Positions 8,495-18,092 of a stretch of 64,000 nucleotides of DNA are shown piece after piece. Under the pieces are notes generated by a model that saw only the letters and a list, made by a program, of their open reading frames with translations, made no database searches and had not been told where the DNA came from. Location of the stretch: the NCBI RefSeq assembly GCF_026013905.1, contig NZ_CP110257.1:2130001-2194000 (forward strand). Reading direction: 5' to 3'. A program made the position numbers and the translations under genes. Every line of letters begins with the position of its first letter. Within the stretch, counting starts at the first letter, position 1. The DNA is from Schlegelella aquatica (GTDB taxonomy: Bacteria > Pseudomonadota > Gammaproteobacteria > Burkholderiales > Burkholderiaceae_C).

Positions 8495-8869
8495 ATGAGC
8501 ATCAAGTACACCGCAGACCACGAATGGGTCTCGATCGGCGACGCGGACGTCGTGACGGTCGGCATCACTCACCACGCCCAGGACGCCTTGGGCGACGTGG
8601 TGTTCGTGGATCTGCCCGCCGTCGGTACGCAGCTCAAGCAGAAGGACGTGGCCGGGGTGGTCGAATCGGTCAAGGCGGCGGCCGACGTGTACGCGCCGGT
8701 CAGCGGCGAAGTGGTCGAGGTGAACGAGGCACTGCGCGCCGATCCCTCGCTCGCCAACAGCGACCCGTTGGGCCAAGGCTGGTTCTTCAAGGTCCGCCTG
8801 GCCGACCGCACGGAGCTGGACGGCTTGATGGACAAGACCGCGTACGACGACCTCGTCAAGAACAGCTGA
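8495..8869 (+). CDS. gcvH: Glycine cleavage system H protein
   Basis: Lipoyl carrier of the glycine cleavage complex, 124 residues. The lipoylated lysine is K60 in ESVKAAAD, and the surrounding YTADHEW and GWFFKV segments are characteristic. A ribosome binding site (AGGAG) lies just before the ATG. It is 98 bases after gcvT and 80 bases before gcvP; the second gap contains GC-rich palindromic sequence (two GCGCCGGCG copies) but no gene. Confidence 0.96.
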   Translation: MSIKYTADHEWVSIGDADVVTVGITHHAQDALGDVVFVDLPAVGTQLKQKDVAGVVESVKAAADVYAPVSGEVVEVNEALRADPSLANSDPLGQGWFFKVRLADRTELDGLMDKTAYDDLVKNS

Positions 8870-8949
8870 GCCCTTGCCCCCTTGCGCGCCGGCGCTGCCG
8901 CACCTCGCGGGCGCCGGCGGCCGGCCCCACCTCCACGCGCAGTACGACC

Positions 8950-11853
8950 ATGTTGATGCACGCCCCCACCCCGCTCGCCGACCTCGAGGCTCACGACGAC
9001 TTTGTCGAGCGCCATATCGGCATCACCCCCGCCGACGAGGAGCGCATGCTCTCGACGATCGGCGCCGCCTCGCGCCAGGCTTTGATCGATAGCGTCGTAC
9101 CGGGCGCGATCCGTCGCCTGCAGGGCATGCAGCTGCCGGCCCCGGCCTCCGAAGCGGAGGCCTTGCGCGAGCTGAAGGGCATCGCGCAGCGCAACCGGTT
9201 GCTCAAGAGCTTCATCGGTCAGGGTTACCACGGCACGCACACGCCTGGCGTCATCCTGCGCAACGTGTTGGAGAACCCCGCCTGGTACACCGCCTACACG
9301 CCGTACCAAGCCGAGATCTCGCAAGGCCGGATGGAGGCGTTGGTCAACTTCCAGACCATGGTGTGCGACCTCACGGGGCTGGCGATCGCCAACGCCTCGC
9401 TGCTCGACGAAGCCACCGCCGCGGCCGAGGCGATGACGCTCGCGGCACGGGTCGGCAAGTCCAAGAGCACCACCTTCTTCGTGGCCGAGGACGTGCTGCC
9501 GCAGACGCTGGAGGTGGTGCGCACGCGCGCCGAGCCGCTCGGGCTGACCGTGGTGTGCGGCCCGGCCGATGCAGCAGCGCAGACGGACTGCTTCGCGGCC
9601 CTGTTCCAGTACCCGGGCGTCACGGGTGAAGTGCGCGACCTGCGTCCGCTGATCGAGGCGGTGCATGCCCGGGCAGGGCTGGCCATCGTGGCGGCCGACC
9701 TGCTCGCGCTGACGCTGCTCACCCCGCCCGGTGAGATGGGCGCCGACATCGCCATCGGCACGACCCAGCGGTTCGGCATGCCGATGGGCAACGGGGGACC
9801 GCACGCGGCCTACATGGCCTGCCGGGACGAGCACAAGCGCTCGCTGCCGGGCCGCCTGGTCGGCGTCAGCGTGGACAGCCAGGGGCAACCGGCGTACCGG
9901 CTGGCGTTGCAAACGCGCGAGCAGCACATCCGCCGCGAGAAGGCGACGTCCAACATCTGCACGGCGCAGGTGCTGCCTGCCGTGGTGGCCAGCATGTACG
10001 CGGTGTATCACGGGCCGCACGGCCTCAAGCGCATCGCCGAGCGGGTGGCGAGCTACACGGCCGTGCTGGCCGAAGGGCTGAAGGCGTTGGGCTGGAGCCT
10101 GGTGCACGAGACGGCCTTCGACACCATCACGGTGCGCACCGGCCACAAGACGGAGCCCCTGCTGCTCGACGCCGTAGGGCGCGGCATGAACCTGCGGCGC
10201 GCCTCCCACGACGCCATCGGCATCACGCTGGACGAGACCACCACCCGCGAGGACCTGCTGGCGCTGTGGCAGGTGTTCGCCGAGGTGACGGCGCACGGGC
10301 AGCCGCTGCCGGGGTTCGAGCGGTTCGAGACGGGCATCAAGGACCTACTGCCCGAGAGCCTGCGGCGCACGAGCGCCTACCTCACGCACCCGGTGTTCAA
10401 CCGTTACCACTCGGAGACGGAGATGCTGCGCTACCTGCGCTCGCTCTCCGACAAGGACTTGGCGCTGGACCGCACGATGATCCCTCTGGGCTCGTGCACC
10501 ATGAAGCTGAACGCCACGAGCGAGATGATCCCGATCACGTGGCCCGAGTTCGCCCACGTGCACCCCTATGCGCCGCGGGACCAGTTGGCGGGGTACGAGC
10601 TGCTGGATCAGCAACTGCAGCAGTGGCTGTGCCAGGCCACGGGTTACGCCGGCATCTCGCTGCAACCCAATGCGGGATCCCAGGGGGAGTACGCCGGCCT
10701 GCTCGCCATCCGCGCGTACCACCGTGCGCGCGGCGAAGGCCACCGCAACGTGTGCCTGATCCCCGAATCCGCCCATGGAACGAACCCGGCCAGCGCGCAG
10801 ATGGTGGGCATGCAGGTCGTGGTCACCAAGTGCGACCGCGACGGGAACGTGGATCTGCAGGATCTGGCCGCGAAGTGCGAGCAGTACGGCGACCGGCTGG
10901 CGGCGGTGATGATCACCTACCCCTCCACGCACGGCGTGTTCGAGGCCGAGGTGAAGGAGCTGTGCGCGCTGGTGCACCGCCATGGCGGGCGGGTGTACGT
11001 GGACGGCGCGAACATGAACGCGCTGGTGGGCATCGCGGCGCCGGGCGAATTCGGCGGCGACGTCTCGCACCTGAACCTGCACAAGACCTTCTGCATCCCT
11101 CACGGCGGCGGTGGCCCCGGCGTGGGCCCGGTGTGCGTGGTCGAGGACCTCGTGCCCTACCTGCCCGGTCACCGCACCGCGGGCGTGGGGCAGGACGGCC
11201 CGGTGGGCGCGGTGAGCGCGGCGCCGCTCGGCAATGCCGCGGTACTGCCGATCTCGTGGATGTACATCCGCATGATGGGGGCCGAGGGCCTGCGCCGCGC
11301 GACGGAAACCGCCATCCTCAACGCGAACTACATCGCCGCGCGGCTCGCGCCGCACTACCCGGTGCTCTACCACGGTGGCAAGGACATCCACGGCGGCGGG
11401 GTGGCGCACGAGTGCATCCTCGACCTGCGCCCGCTGAAGGACACGAGCGGCGTGACGGCCGAGGACGTAGCCAAGCGCCTGATCGACTACGGCTTCCACG
11501 CGCCGACCCTCAGCTTCCCGGTGGCCGGCACGCTGATGGTGGAGCCGACCGAGAGCGAGTCGCTCGCGGAGCTGGACCGTTTCTGCGAGGCGATGATCGC
11601 CATCCGCGAGGAGATCCGTCGCATCGAACAGGGCCAGTGGCCCCAGGACGACAACCCGCTGAAGAACGCGCCTCACACGGCCGAGTCCTTGCTGAAGGAC
11701 CCGTGGACCCACCCCTACACGCGCGAGCAGGCAGCCTATCCGGTGCCCTCGCTGCGGCGTCAGAAATACTGGGCGCCGGTCGGGCGTGTCGACAATGTGT
11801 ACGGCGACCGCAACCTGTTTTGCGCGTGCGTGCCGGTCGCCGAGTACCGATAA
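8950..11853 (+). CDS. gcvP: Glycine dehydrogenase (decarboxylating), P protein
   Basis: PLP enzyme that decarboxylates glycine and loads the aminomethyl group on GcvH. The 967-residue protein is the fused single-chain form. The N-terminal half has [12 protein letters not shown] and [16 protein letters not shown]. The C-terminal half carries the PLP lysine K712 in [18 protein letters not shown]. The ATG at 8950 was chosen because the typical N-terminus (FVERHIG) then starts about 17 residues in; a second ATG two codons later is possible. No strong Shine-Dalgarno is visible. It is followed 15 bases later by ltaE. Confidence 0.97.
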   Translation: MLMHAPTPLADLEAHDDFVERHIGITPADEERMLSTIGAASRQALIDSVVPGAIRRLQGMQLPAPASEAEALRELKGIAQRNRLLKSFIGQGYHGTHTPGVILRNVLENPAWYTAYTPYQAEISQGRMEALVNFQTMVCDLTGLAIANASLLDEATAAAEAMTLAARVGKSKSTTFFVAEDVLPQTLEVVRTRAEPLGLTVVCGPADAAAQTDCFAALFQYPGVTGEVRDLRPLIEAVHARAGLAIVAADLLALTLLTPPGEMGADIAIGTTQRFGMPMGNGGPHAAYMACRDEHKRSLPGRLVGVSVDSQGQPAYRLALQTREQHIRREKATSNICTAQVLPAVVASMYAVYHGPHGLKRIAERVASYTAVLAEGLKALGWSLVHETAFDTITVRTGHKTEPLLLDAVGRGMNLRRASHDAIGITLDETTTREDLLALWQVFAEVTAHGQPLPGFERFETGIKDLLPESLRRTSAYLTHPVFNRYHSETEMLRYLRSLSDKDLALDRTMIPLGSCTMKLNATSEMIPITWPEFAHVHPYAPRDQLAGYELLDQQLQQWLCQATGYAGISLQPNAGSQGEYAGLLAIRAYHRARGEGHRNVCLIPESAHGTNPASAQMVGMQVVVTKCDRDGNVDLQDLAAKCEQYGDRLAAVMITYPSTHGVFEAEVKELCALVHRHGGRVYVDGANMNALVGIAAPGEFGGDVSHLNLHKTFCIPHGGGGPGVGPVCVVEDLVPYLPGHRTAGVGQDGPVGAVSAAPLGNAAVLPISWMYIRMMGAEGLRRATETAILNANYIAARLAPHYPVLYHGGKDIHGGGVAHECILDLRPLKDTSGVTAEDVAKRLIDYGFHAPTLSFPVAGTLMVEPTESESLAELDRFCEAMIAIREEIRRIEQGQWPQDDNPLKNAPHTAESLLKDPWTHPYTREQAAYPVPSLRRQKYWAPVGRVDNVYGDRNLFCACVPVAEYR

Positions 11854-11868
11854 CCCCAGGAGCCTTGC

Positions 11869-12948
11869 ATGAGCCTCACGAACCCGAGCATCGAGACCCA
11901 CCGCCAGCACTTCGCCAGCGACAACTACGCCGGCATGTGCCCGGAGGCGATGCACTGGTTCATGGAGGCCAACCGCAGCGGCCATCAGCCCGCTTACGGC
12001 GAAGACGTCTGGACGCAGCGATCGACGGACATGATCCGCGAACTGTTCCAGACCGACTGCGACGTGTACTTCGTCTTCAACGGCACGGCCGCCAACTCGC
12101 TCGCGCTGGCCGCGATGTGCCAGAGCTACCACTCGGTCATCTGCACCCCGGTCGCACACGTCGAGACCGACGAGTGCGGCGGGCCCGAGTTCTTCTCGAA
12201 CGGCTCGAAGCTGCTCGTCTCGGAGAGCGAGAGCCCCGCCGCCCGGCTGGGCAAGCTCACGCCGGACGCCGTCGAGCAGCTGGTGACCAAGCGCGACGAC
12301 ATCCACTACCCCAAGCCGAAGGTGGTGAGCCTGACGCAAGCGACCGAACTCGGCACGGTCTACACCGTCGAGGAGGTACGCGCGATCGCCGCCATTGCCA
12401 AGCGCCGCCACCTGAAAGTGCACATGGACGGCGCTCGATTCGCCAACGCCGTCGCCAGCCTCGGCTGCCACCCGAGCGAGATCACGTGGCGCGCGGGCGT
12501 GGACGTGCTGTGCTTCGGAGGCACCAAGAATGGCCTGCCGGTCGGCGAGGCGGTCGTGTTCTTCGACCGCGATCTGGCGGAAGACTTCGCCTATCGCGTC
12601 AAGCAAGCAGGCCAGCTGGCCTCGAAGATGCGGTTCATCTCGGCGCCGTGGGTGGGTCTGCTGGAAGACGATGTGTGGCTGCGCAACGCGCGCCACGCCA
12701 ACGCCATGGCGCAGCGGCTGTACCGGGCGTTGCAGGGCATCGAGGGCGTGGAGTTGCTGCACGAGCCGCAGGCCAACTCGGTGTTTGCGCGGCTGCCCAA
12801 GCCCGTGATCGATGCGCTCTACGCGCGCGGTTGGCGGTTCTATCAGTTCATCGCGGGCGGGGGCTGTCGCTTCATGTGCGCCTGGGACACGACCGAGGCG
12901 GCGGTGGACGCGTTCGCGGCGGACGTGCGCGCTCTCGCACGGGCCTGA
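11869..12948 (+). CDS. ltaE: Low-specificity L-threonine aldolase
   Basis: PLP-dependent aldolase splitting L-threonine or L-allo-threonine into glycine and acetaldehyde. The 359-residue protein has the beta-eliminating lyase fold: an [11 protein letters not shown] phosphate-binding loop, [11 protein letters not shown] with the PLP-contacting Asp, and the Schiff-base lysine K220 in FGGTKNG. RBS AGGAG lies close to the ATG, and only 15 bases separate it from gcvP. Its place inside the gcv operon means threonine-derived glycine can flow straight into the cleavage system, and the riboswitch probably also controls it. Specificity among aldol substrates is inferred. Confidence 0.92.
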   Translation: MSLTNPSIETHRQHFASDNYAGMCPEAMHWFMEANRSGHQPAYGEDVWTQRSTDMIRELFQTDCDVYFVFNGTAANSLALAAMCQSYHSVICTPVAHVETDECGGPEFFSNGSKLLVSESESPAARLGKLTPDAVEQLVTKRDDIHYPKPKVVSLTQATELGTVYTVEEVRAIAAIAKRRHLKVHMDGARFANAVASLGCHPSEITWRAGVDVLCFGGTKNGLPVGEAVVFFDRDLAEDFAYRVKQAGQLASKMRFISAPWVGLLEDDVWLRNARHANAMAQRLYRALQGIEGVELLHEPQANSVFARLPKPVIDALYARGWRFYQFIAGGGCRFMCAWDTTEAAVDAFAADVRALARA

Positions 12949-12967
12949 AGCCGAGTCAGGAGCTGCG

Positions 12968-14359
12968 ATGGCGGTTTCGGTCTTCGATCTCTTCAAGGTC
13001 GGCATCGGGCCGTCCAGCTCGCACACGGTGGGCCCGATGCGCGCCGCGCGCATGTTCGTGGCCCGGCTCAAGCAAGACGGCCTGCTCCCACGCACCGTGC
13101 GCGTGCAGACGCAGCTGTACGGCTCGCTCGGCGCCACAGGCAAAGGGCACGGCAGCGACAAGGCCGTCATGCTGGGCCTGGCGGGCCATGAGCCCGACAC
13201 CGTGGACGTGGATGCGGTGCCGCAGATGCTCGAGGCGATGCGCCGGGAACGGCGTATCGTGCTCATGGGTGAGCACGCGGTGGAGTTCGAAGAGAGCCGC
13301 GACCTGGAGTTTCGCCGGCGCGAGACCCTGCCCTTCCATGCCAACGGCATGCGGTGCCACGCCTTCGACGCGGACGGCGCGATGCTGGCCAGTCGCACCT
13401 ACTATTCGGTCGGCGGCGGCTTCGTGGTGAGCGAGGAAGTCGCTGCCGATGGCACCAAGCACAAGGTCGTCGCACCCGACACCACCGTGCTGCCCTACCC
13501 CTTCCATAGCGCGGAGGAGTTGCTCGCCCTCACCGCGCGCGAAGGCTGCTCGATCGCGGAGATCATGCGGCGCAACGAACGTCACTGGCGCAGCGATGAG
13601 GCGATCGATGCCGGGCTGCTGCACATCTGGGAGGTGATGCAGGCCTGCGTGCAGCGAGGCTGCCGTACCGAGGGGGTGCTGCCCGGCGGTTTCAAGGTGC
13701 AGCGCCGCGCGCCGCAGCTTCATCGCCAGCTCACGAGCAACCCCGAGGCGGCACTGCGCGATCCCCTGCAGATCATCGATTGGGTGAACCTCTACGCGCT
13801 TGCGGTCAATGAGGAGAACGCCGCCGGCGGCCGGGTCGTCACCGCTCCGACGAACGGGGCCGCGGGTATCGTCCCCGCGGTACTGCATTACTACAGCCGC
13901 TTCGTGCCGGGCGCCAGCGAGCGCGGCGTGATCGACTTCCTGCTCACGGCCGGGGCGATCGGCATCCTCTACAAGGAGAACGCCTCCATCAGCGGCGCCG
14001 AGGTGGGCTGCCAGGGCGAGGTCGGCGTGGCCTGCTCCATGGCCGCCGGCGCCTTGTGTGCAGTGCTCGGCGGCACGCCGGCGCAAGTGGAGAACGCAGC
14101 CGAGATCGCGATGGAGCACCACCTGGGCCTGACCTGCGACCCGGTGGGCGGTCTGGTGCAGATCCCGTGCATCGAACGCAACGCCATCGCCTCGGTCAAG
14201 GCTCTGAACGCGGCCCGGATGGCCCTGCGCGGCGACGGCACCCACCGGGTGTCCCTCGACAAGGTCATCAAGACGATGCGCGAGACGGGCGCCGACATGC
14301 AGACCAAGTACAAGGAAACCGCCCGCGGCGGGCTGGCGGTCAACATCGTGGAATGCTGA
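12968..14359 (+). CDS. sdaA: L-serine ammonia-lyase (single-chain, Fe-S type)
   Basis: Deaminates L-serine to pyruvate and ammonia using an oxygen-sensitive [4Fe-4S] cluster. The 463-residue protein has the beta domain first ([19 protein letters not shown] at about 6-24, [15 protein letters not shown]) and the alpha domain after ([47 protein letters not shown]) with the conserved cysteines. It lies 19 bases after ltaE, so glycine converted to serine by GlyA (not in this window) could be drained to pyruvate. A short GC hairpin (CCCGGG/CCCGGG, 14361-14376) follows and may be a weak terminator. Confidence 0.95.
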   Translation: MAVSVFDLFKVGIGPSSSHTVGPMRAARMFVARLKQDGLLPRTVRVQTQLYGSLGATGKGHGSDKAVMLGLAGHEPDTVDVDAVPQMLEAMRRERRIVLMGEHAVEFEESRDLEFRRRETLPFHANGMRCHAFDADGAMLASRTYYSVGGGFVVSEEVAADGTKHKVVAPDTTVLPYPFHSAEELLALTAREGCSIAEIMRRNERHWRSDEAIDAGLLHIWEVMQACVQRGCRTEGVLPGGFKVQRRAPQLHRQLTSNPEAALRDPLQIIDWVNLYALAVNEENAAGGRVVTAPTNGAAGIVPAVLHYYSRFVPGASERGVIDFLLTAGAIGILYKENASISGAEVGCQGEVGVACSMAAGALCAVLGGTPAQVENAAEIAMEHHLGLTCDPVGGLVQIPCIERNAIASVKALNAARMALRGDGTHRVSLDKVIKTMRETGADMQTKYKETARGGLAVNIVEC

Positions 14360-14411
14360 CCCCGGGCCGCCCCGGGTGTTAAAGCTGTAAAGCATTCGTT
14401 AAGCTCTCGGC

Positions 14412-15095
14412 ATGCGCCTTTTGCTTGCCGAAGACGATGCCATCCTGGCCGATGCCCTGAGCGCCAAGCTCCAGCAGGCCGGGTTCGACGTGGAAGTGGC
14501 GGACAACGGCGCCGTGGCGGAGTACCTGCTGCTGCGCCAGGCCTTCGACGTCGCCGTGCTGGACATCGGGCTGCCGATGGTCGACGGCTTGATCGTGCTG
14601 CGCCGAGTGCGGGCCGCCAAGCCGGAGCAGCCGATCCTCCTGCTCACCGCCCTGTGCGACCTGGAGCACCGTGTGGACGGCCTCAACGCGGGGGCCGACG
14701 ACTACCTCGCCAAGCCGTTCGACTTCCCCGAATTGGAAGCCCGCGTGCGCGCCCTGCTGCGCCGCGCCAAACCGACGGCGTCGGCAGTGGTCCAGCTCGG
14801 CAAGCTCAGATTCGATCGCGATGCGCGGCGCGCGACCATCGCCAACGAGCCCGTGGACTTCTCGCCCCGTGAATGGGCGCTGCTGGACCTGCTGCTGAGC
14901 CAGCGCGACAAGGTGGTGACGAAGGAACAGATCGCCCAGGCCTGGGGCGCCGACCGCGCCGATGCCACCCGCGGCGAAGGCGGCACCGGCTCCATCGAGG
15001 TGTACATCCACCGGCTGCGACGCAAGCTCGAACCCTCCGGCCTGGGCATCCGCACGGTGCGCGGGCTGGGCTACCTGCTCGAGCTGCCGGCGTGA
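14412..15095 (+). CDS. OmpR-class response regulator (TctD/QseB-like)
   Basis: A 227-residue two-component regulator. The receiver domain (1-115) has acidic residues D8-D9, the phosphoacceptor D51 in VLDIGLP, and K in DDYLAKPF. A winged-helix Trans_reg_C domain follows (about 130-225, SPREWALLDLL ... VYIHRLRRKLE ... VRGLGYLLE). It is followed by its kinase at 14 bases. The promoter region carries TTAA-type boxes (TTAAAGC at 14379, TTAAGC at 14399), so autoregulation is possible. The downstream sugar ABC importer has a TTAAC pair with 11-bp spacing, which makes it a likely target. Confidence 0.9.
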   Translation: MRLLLAEDDAILADALSAKLQQAGFDVEVADNGAVAEYLLLRQAFDVAVLDIGLPMVDGLIVLRRVRAAKPEQPILLLTALCDLEHRVDGLNAGADDYLAKPFDFPELEARVRALLRRAKPTASAVVQLGKLRFDRDARRATIANEPVDFSPREWALLDLLLSQRDKVVTKEQIAQAWGADRADATRGEGGTGSIEVYIHRLRRKLEPSGLGIRTVRGLGYLLELPA

Positions 15096-15108
15096 CGGGG
15101 GCGGCGTC

Positions 15109-16575
15109 TTGAAGCCCACCCGATGGCAGCGCTGGGGCGCCCAGGTCGGCCTGGCGCCCGGCCAACGTTCGCTGCGGCGTCACCTGCTCCTGTGGCTGCT
15201 GGTGCCCCAACTCGTGTTGTGGCTGGCGGCGGCCTTCGTCACCTACCACCTTGCGGCGCGCTACACCAACATGGCGATCGACCGCAGTCTCTACCAGACC
15301 TCGCGCGCATTGGCACAGCAGGTCAAGCCCATCGGCAATGGGCTGCTGATCGACTTCCCCAAGTCGGCGCAGGCGATCATCGAGACGGACCCGGACGACA
15401 CCGTCTACTACATGGTGAGCACCCCGCCGGGCCACTTCATTCTGGGCAACAAGAACCTGCCGCCGCCACCGCCGCTGCCGCAGATCGAGCTGGAGCGCCC
15501 CTACTTCTACGACGGCATGGTGGGCGATGTGCCGGTGCGAGTCTCGGCGCTGTACCTGGCCTACGGCGAGGACGACTCGCCGCAGCAGTTGCTGGTGCAG
15601 CTGGCCAAAAGCCGAGCGACGCGGGAGGAACTGGCCCGGCAGATTCTCATCGACACCGCCCTGCCCCTGTCCGGCCTCATCGTGCTGATGTCGCTCATCG
15701 TGTGGGCCGGGATCCGCACGGGGCTGGCGCCCTTGGCCCGGCTGCGCTCGGCCGTGGAAGATCGCGCCCCGAACGACCTCACTCCCATCGAGATCGAGTC
15801 GGCCCCCGCCGAGGTGCGCGCGCTGGTGCAGGCGCTGAACACCCTGCTGGCCGAGGTGCATGAGAGCGTGAGCGCGCAGAAGCGGTTCATCAGCAACGCC
15901 GCGCACCAACTGCGCACGCCGCTCGCAGGGCTCAAGTCGCAGACCGAACTGGCGCTCGCGGAGGCGCAAGACCCGGCCCTGCGGGCCCGCCTCGCACGAG
16001 TCCACGAGAGTGCCGCACGGGCCGCCCACCTGGTCGCGCAGCTGCTCACGCTCGCGCGCGCCGAGCCCGAGTCCGCCCTGGCCCAGGCGCGTACCCGGCT
16101 GGACCTGGCCCGCCTCGCCAAGGAACTGACCGCCGAGCAGGTGCCGCGGGCGTTGCAGGCCGGCATGGACCTGGGCTGCGAGGACGCCCGCGACTCCGCC
16201 GAGGCCGAGGCACCTCTGCCCGTGCTGGGCCACCCGCTGCTGCTGCGCGAGGCGCTGTCCAACCTGATCGACAACGCCATCCGCTACGCCGGGCGGGGGG
16301 CCACCGTCACGGTGCGGCTCGGGCGGGACGGCCCGTCGGCCCTGGTGCAGGTGGAGGACGACGGCCCGGGGCTGCCCCGCGACCCCGACATCTACGAGCG
16401 GGTGTTCGAACGCTTCGTGCGTGTGACCAACGACGGCCACGGCTGCGGGCTGGGCCTGGCCATCGTGCGCGAGATCATCGAACGGCACGGCGGCCAGGTG
16501 CGGCTGGAGCCGGTGACGCCTCACGGGGTGCGCGTCACGGTGCGCTTGCCGGTGGCTGCGGACCGCGCGCCCTAG
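15109..16575 (+). CDS. Sensor histidine kinase (TctE/QseC-like)
   Basis: A 488-residue inner-membrane kinase. TM1 is at about residues 26-48 (LLLWLLVPQLVLWLAAAFV). A periplasmic 2CSK-type sensor domain of about 120 residues contains a proline run (LPPPPPLP), and TM2 is at about 178-200. HAMP-like linker, HisKA with the phosphorylated H266 in NAAHQLRTPL, and HATPase with NLIDNAIRYA, VEDDGPGLP and GCGLGLAIV follow. The start is a TTG at 15109, 14 bases after the regulator stop with GGGG upstream; no ATG gives TM1 at the right distance except deeper ones. Probably senses a carboxylate or sugar-related signal; the ligand is unknown. Confidence 0.88.
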   Translation: MKPTRWQRWGAQVGLAPGQRSLRRHLLLWLLVPQLVLWLAAAFVTYHLAARYTNMAIDRSLYQTSRALAQQVKPIGNGLLIDFPKSAQAIIETDPDDTVYYMVSTPPGHFILGNKNLPPPPPLPQIELERPYFYDGMVGDVPVRVSALYLAYGEDDSPQQLLVQLAKSRATREELARQILIDTALPLSGLIVLMSLIVWAGIRTGLAPLARLRSAVEDRAPNDLTPIEIESAPAEVRALVQALNTLLAEVHESVSAQKRFISNAAHQLRTPLAGLKSQTELALAEAQDPALRARLARVHESAARAAHLVAQLLTLARAEPESALAQARTRLDLARLAKELTAEQVPRALQAGMDLGCEDARDSAEAEAPLPVLGHPLLLREALSNLIDNAIRYAGRGATVTVRLGRDGPSALVQVEDDGPGLPRDPDIYERVFERFVRVTNDGHGCGLGLAIVREIIERHGGQVRLEPVTPHGVRVTVRLPVAADRAP

Positions 16576-16599
16576 GGAAAATCCTATATTAAAGAATTA

Positions 16600-16628
16600 T
16601 TGCGGCAACATTAACACACCCTTAACAT
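16600..16628 (+). promoter_or_regulatory. Promoter/operator of the sugar ABC operon with 11-bp-spaced TTAAC repeats
   Basis: TTGCGG (16600-16605), a 17-base spacer, and TAACAT (16623-16628) make a possible sigma-70 promoter. Overlapping it are direct repeats TTAAC at 16611-16615 and 16622-16626, exactly one helical turn apart, the arrangement typical of OmpR-family regulator dimers. The adjacent two-component system is the obvious candidate regulator. Both assignments are inferred from sequence alone. Confidence 0.5.
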
Positions 16629-16687
16629 CACGGCTGCTCCGCGATCCCGCGGTGGCTCAACACAGTCCAAAGAGAGGAGCAACGCTG

Positions 16688-17956
16688 ATGTCGTCGATTT
16701 CCCAACTCCGCGCGCGCCGCCTGGCCCGCGCGCTGGCCACCGCGGGCATGCTGGCCGCCGGGGCCGCTTGCGCCGGTGAAGTGGAGGTGCTGCACTGGTG
16801 GACCTCGGGCGGGGAGGCCAAAGCCGCTGCCGCCTTGAAGGCCAAGCTGCAGACGCTGGGCCACACCTGGAAGGACTTCGCCGTGGCCGGAGGCGGCGGC
16901 GACTCGGCCATGACGGTGCTCAAGTCCCGCGTGGTGTCGGGCAACGCACCGGCCGCAGCGCAGATCAAGGGGCCCTCGATCCAGGAGTGGGCACGCGAAG
17001 GCGTGCTTGCCAGCATCGACGACACGGCCAAGGCCAACAACTGGGACGCGCTGATTCCCAAGCCCATCGCCGACGGCCTCAAGTACAAGGGCAGCTACGT
17101 GGCCGTGCCCGTCAACGTGCACCGCGTGAACTGGCTCTGGGTCAACCCTGAGGTGTTCAAGAAGGCCAACGCCAAGGTGCCCACCACCTGGGACGAATTC
17201 TTCGCGGCTGCCGAGGCGCTGAAGAAGGTGGGCGTCATCCCGGTGGCGCACGGCGGCCAGAACTGGCAAGACTTCACCACGTTCGAAGCAGTTGCGCTCG
17301 GCGTGGGCGGGGTCGACTTCTACAAGAAGGCGCTGGTGCAACTGGATGCGGCCACCCTCAAGAGCCCCACGATGGAGAAGGTGCTCACCACCTTCAAGCG
17401 GGTGAAGGACTACACCGACAAGAACGCACCGGGGCGTGACTGGAACCTCGCCACGGCGATGGTGATCAACGGCCAGGCCGGCATGCAGATCATGGGCGAC
17501 TGGGCCAAGGGCGAGTTCCTGGCGGCGGGCAAGGTGCCGGGCAAGGACTTCGTCTGCGCGCCGGCGCCGGGCACCAGCAAGGCCTTCACCTACAACGTCG
17601 ACAGCTTCGCGATGTTCAAGATCAAGAACGACGCGAACGTCAAGGCGCAGAAGGACCTGGCGACGGCGATCATGTCGCCCGAGTTCCAGGAGGCGTTCAA
17701 TCTCAACAAGGGCTCCATCCCCGTGCGCCTGAACATGGACCTGGCCAAGTTCGACGACTGCGCCAAGCAGTCCTCGGCCGACTTCGTGGCGTCGTCCAAG
17801 GCGGGCTCGCTCGTACCCTCGATCGCCCACGGCATGGCCGTCCCGTCGGCCGCGGAGGGTGCGATCAAGGACGCCGTGTCACAGTTCTGGAACAGCGACA
17901 AGATGACCGCCAAGGAAGCGATGGAGCGCATCGCCTCCGCCGCCAAGGTCAAGTAA
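16688..17956 (+). CDS. Sugar ABC transporter periplasmic binding protein
   Basis: A family 1 solute-binding protein, 422 residues, delivering a sugar to the permeases encoded downstream. The Sec signal peptide has an RARRLAR n-region and is probably cleaved after ACA at residue 29. The mature part begins with VEVLHWWTSGGEAKA, typical of glucose/mannose (GtsA-type) binding proteins. I chose ATG 16688 since GAGGAG lies 8 bases upstream and the signal peptide then has normal length. An in-frame ATG at 16652 would add 12 residues. A Cys at 28 is present, but the box GAAC lacks the needed residue at -3, so a lipoprotein is unlikely. Glucose as substrate is an inference. Confidence 0.9.
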   Translation: MSSISQLRARRLARALATAGMLAAGAACAGEVEVLHWWTSGGEAKAAAALKAKLQTLGHTWKDFAVAGGGGDSAMTVLKSRVVSGNAPAAAQIKGPSIQEWAREGVLASIDDTAKANNWDALIPKPIADGLKYKGSYVAVPVNVHRVNWLWVNPEVFKKANAKVPTTWDEFFAAAEALKKVGVIPVAHGGQNWQDFTTFEAVALGVGGVDFYKKALVQLDAATLKSPTMEKVLTTFKRVKDYTDKNAPGRDWNLATAMVINGQAGMQIMGDWAKGEFLAAGKVPGKDFVCAPAPGTSKAFTYNVDSFAMFKIKNDANVKAQKDLATAIMSPEFQEAFNLNKGSIPVRLNMDLAKFDDCAKQSSADFVASSKAGSLVPSIAHGMAVPSAAEGAIKDAVSQFWNSDKMTAKEAMERIASAAKVK

Positions 17957-17959
17957 GGC

Positions 17960-17993
17960 GCCCACGTCCGGCCTGCGGCGCAGTGCCGTGGGC
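17960..17993 (+). other. Intercistronic hairpin after the binding-protein gene
   Basis: A 7-bp stem GCCCACG/CGTGGGC with an inner CTGC-GGC-GCAG stem starts four bases after the stop codon. No T-run follows. Such hairpins between a binding-protein gene and its permeases often protect the upstream mRNA and lower permease expression. This role is inferred by analogy with malE-malF. Confidence 0.5.
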
Positions 17994-18092
17994 CGGTGCG
18001 TGCGCCCTGCTTGGCCGCGTTTCTCGCCGTACTTCGCGCCGCGCCAGTCGCGGCCTTCGCGAGCCTGCTCGCGCTGCCTGCAGCCTCCCACC

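Noticed and set aside
10345..13398. A frame of over 1000 codons antisense to gcvP, ltaE and sdaA
   Set aside because: Composition is Arg/His/Val-rich shadow sequence with no family features, and the sense genes are unmistakable.
14360..14377. CCCGGG-CCGC-CCCGGG after sdaA as a terminator
   Set aside because: The arms are self-palindromic and short with only a TGTT after it, so I noted it in the sdaA entry but did not list it as a feature.
16688..16780. Lipoprotein signal in the sugar-binding protein (Cys28)
   Set aside because: The residues before the Cys (GAA) do not form a proper lipobox; a standard Sec cleavage after ACA fits better.
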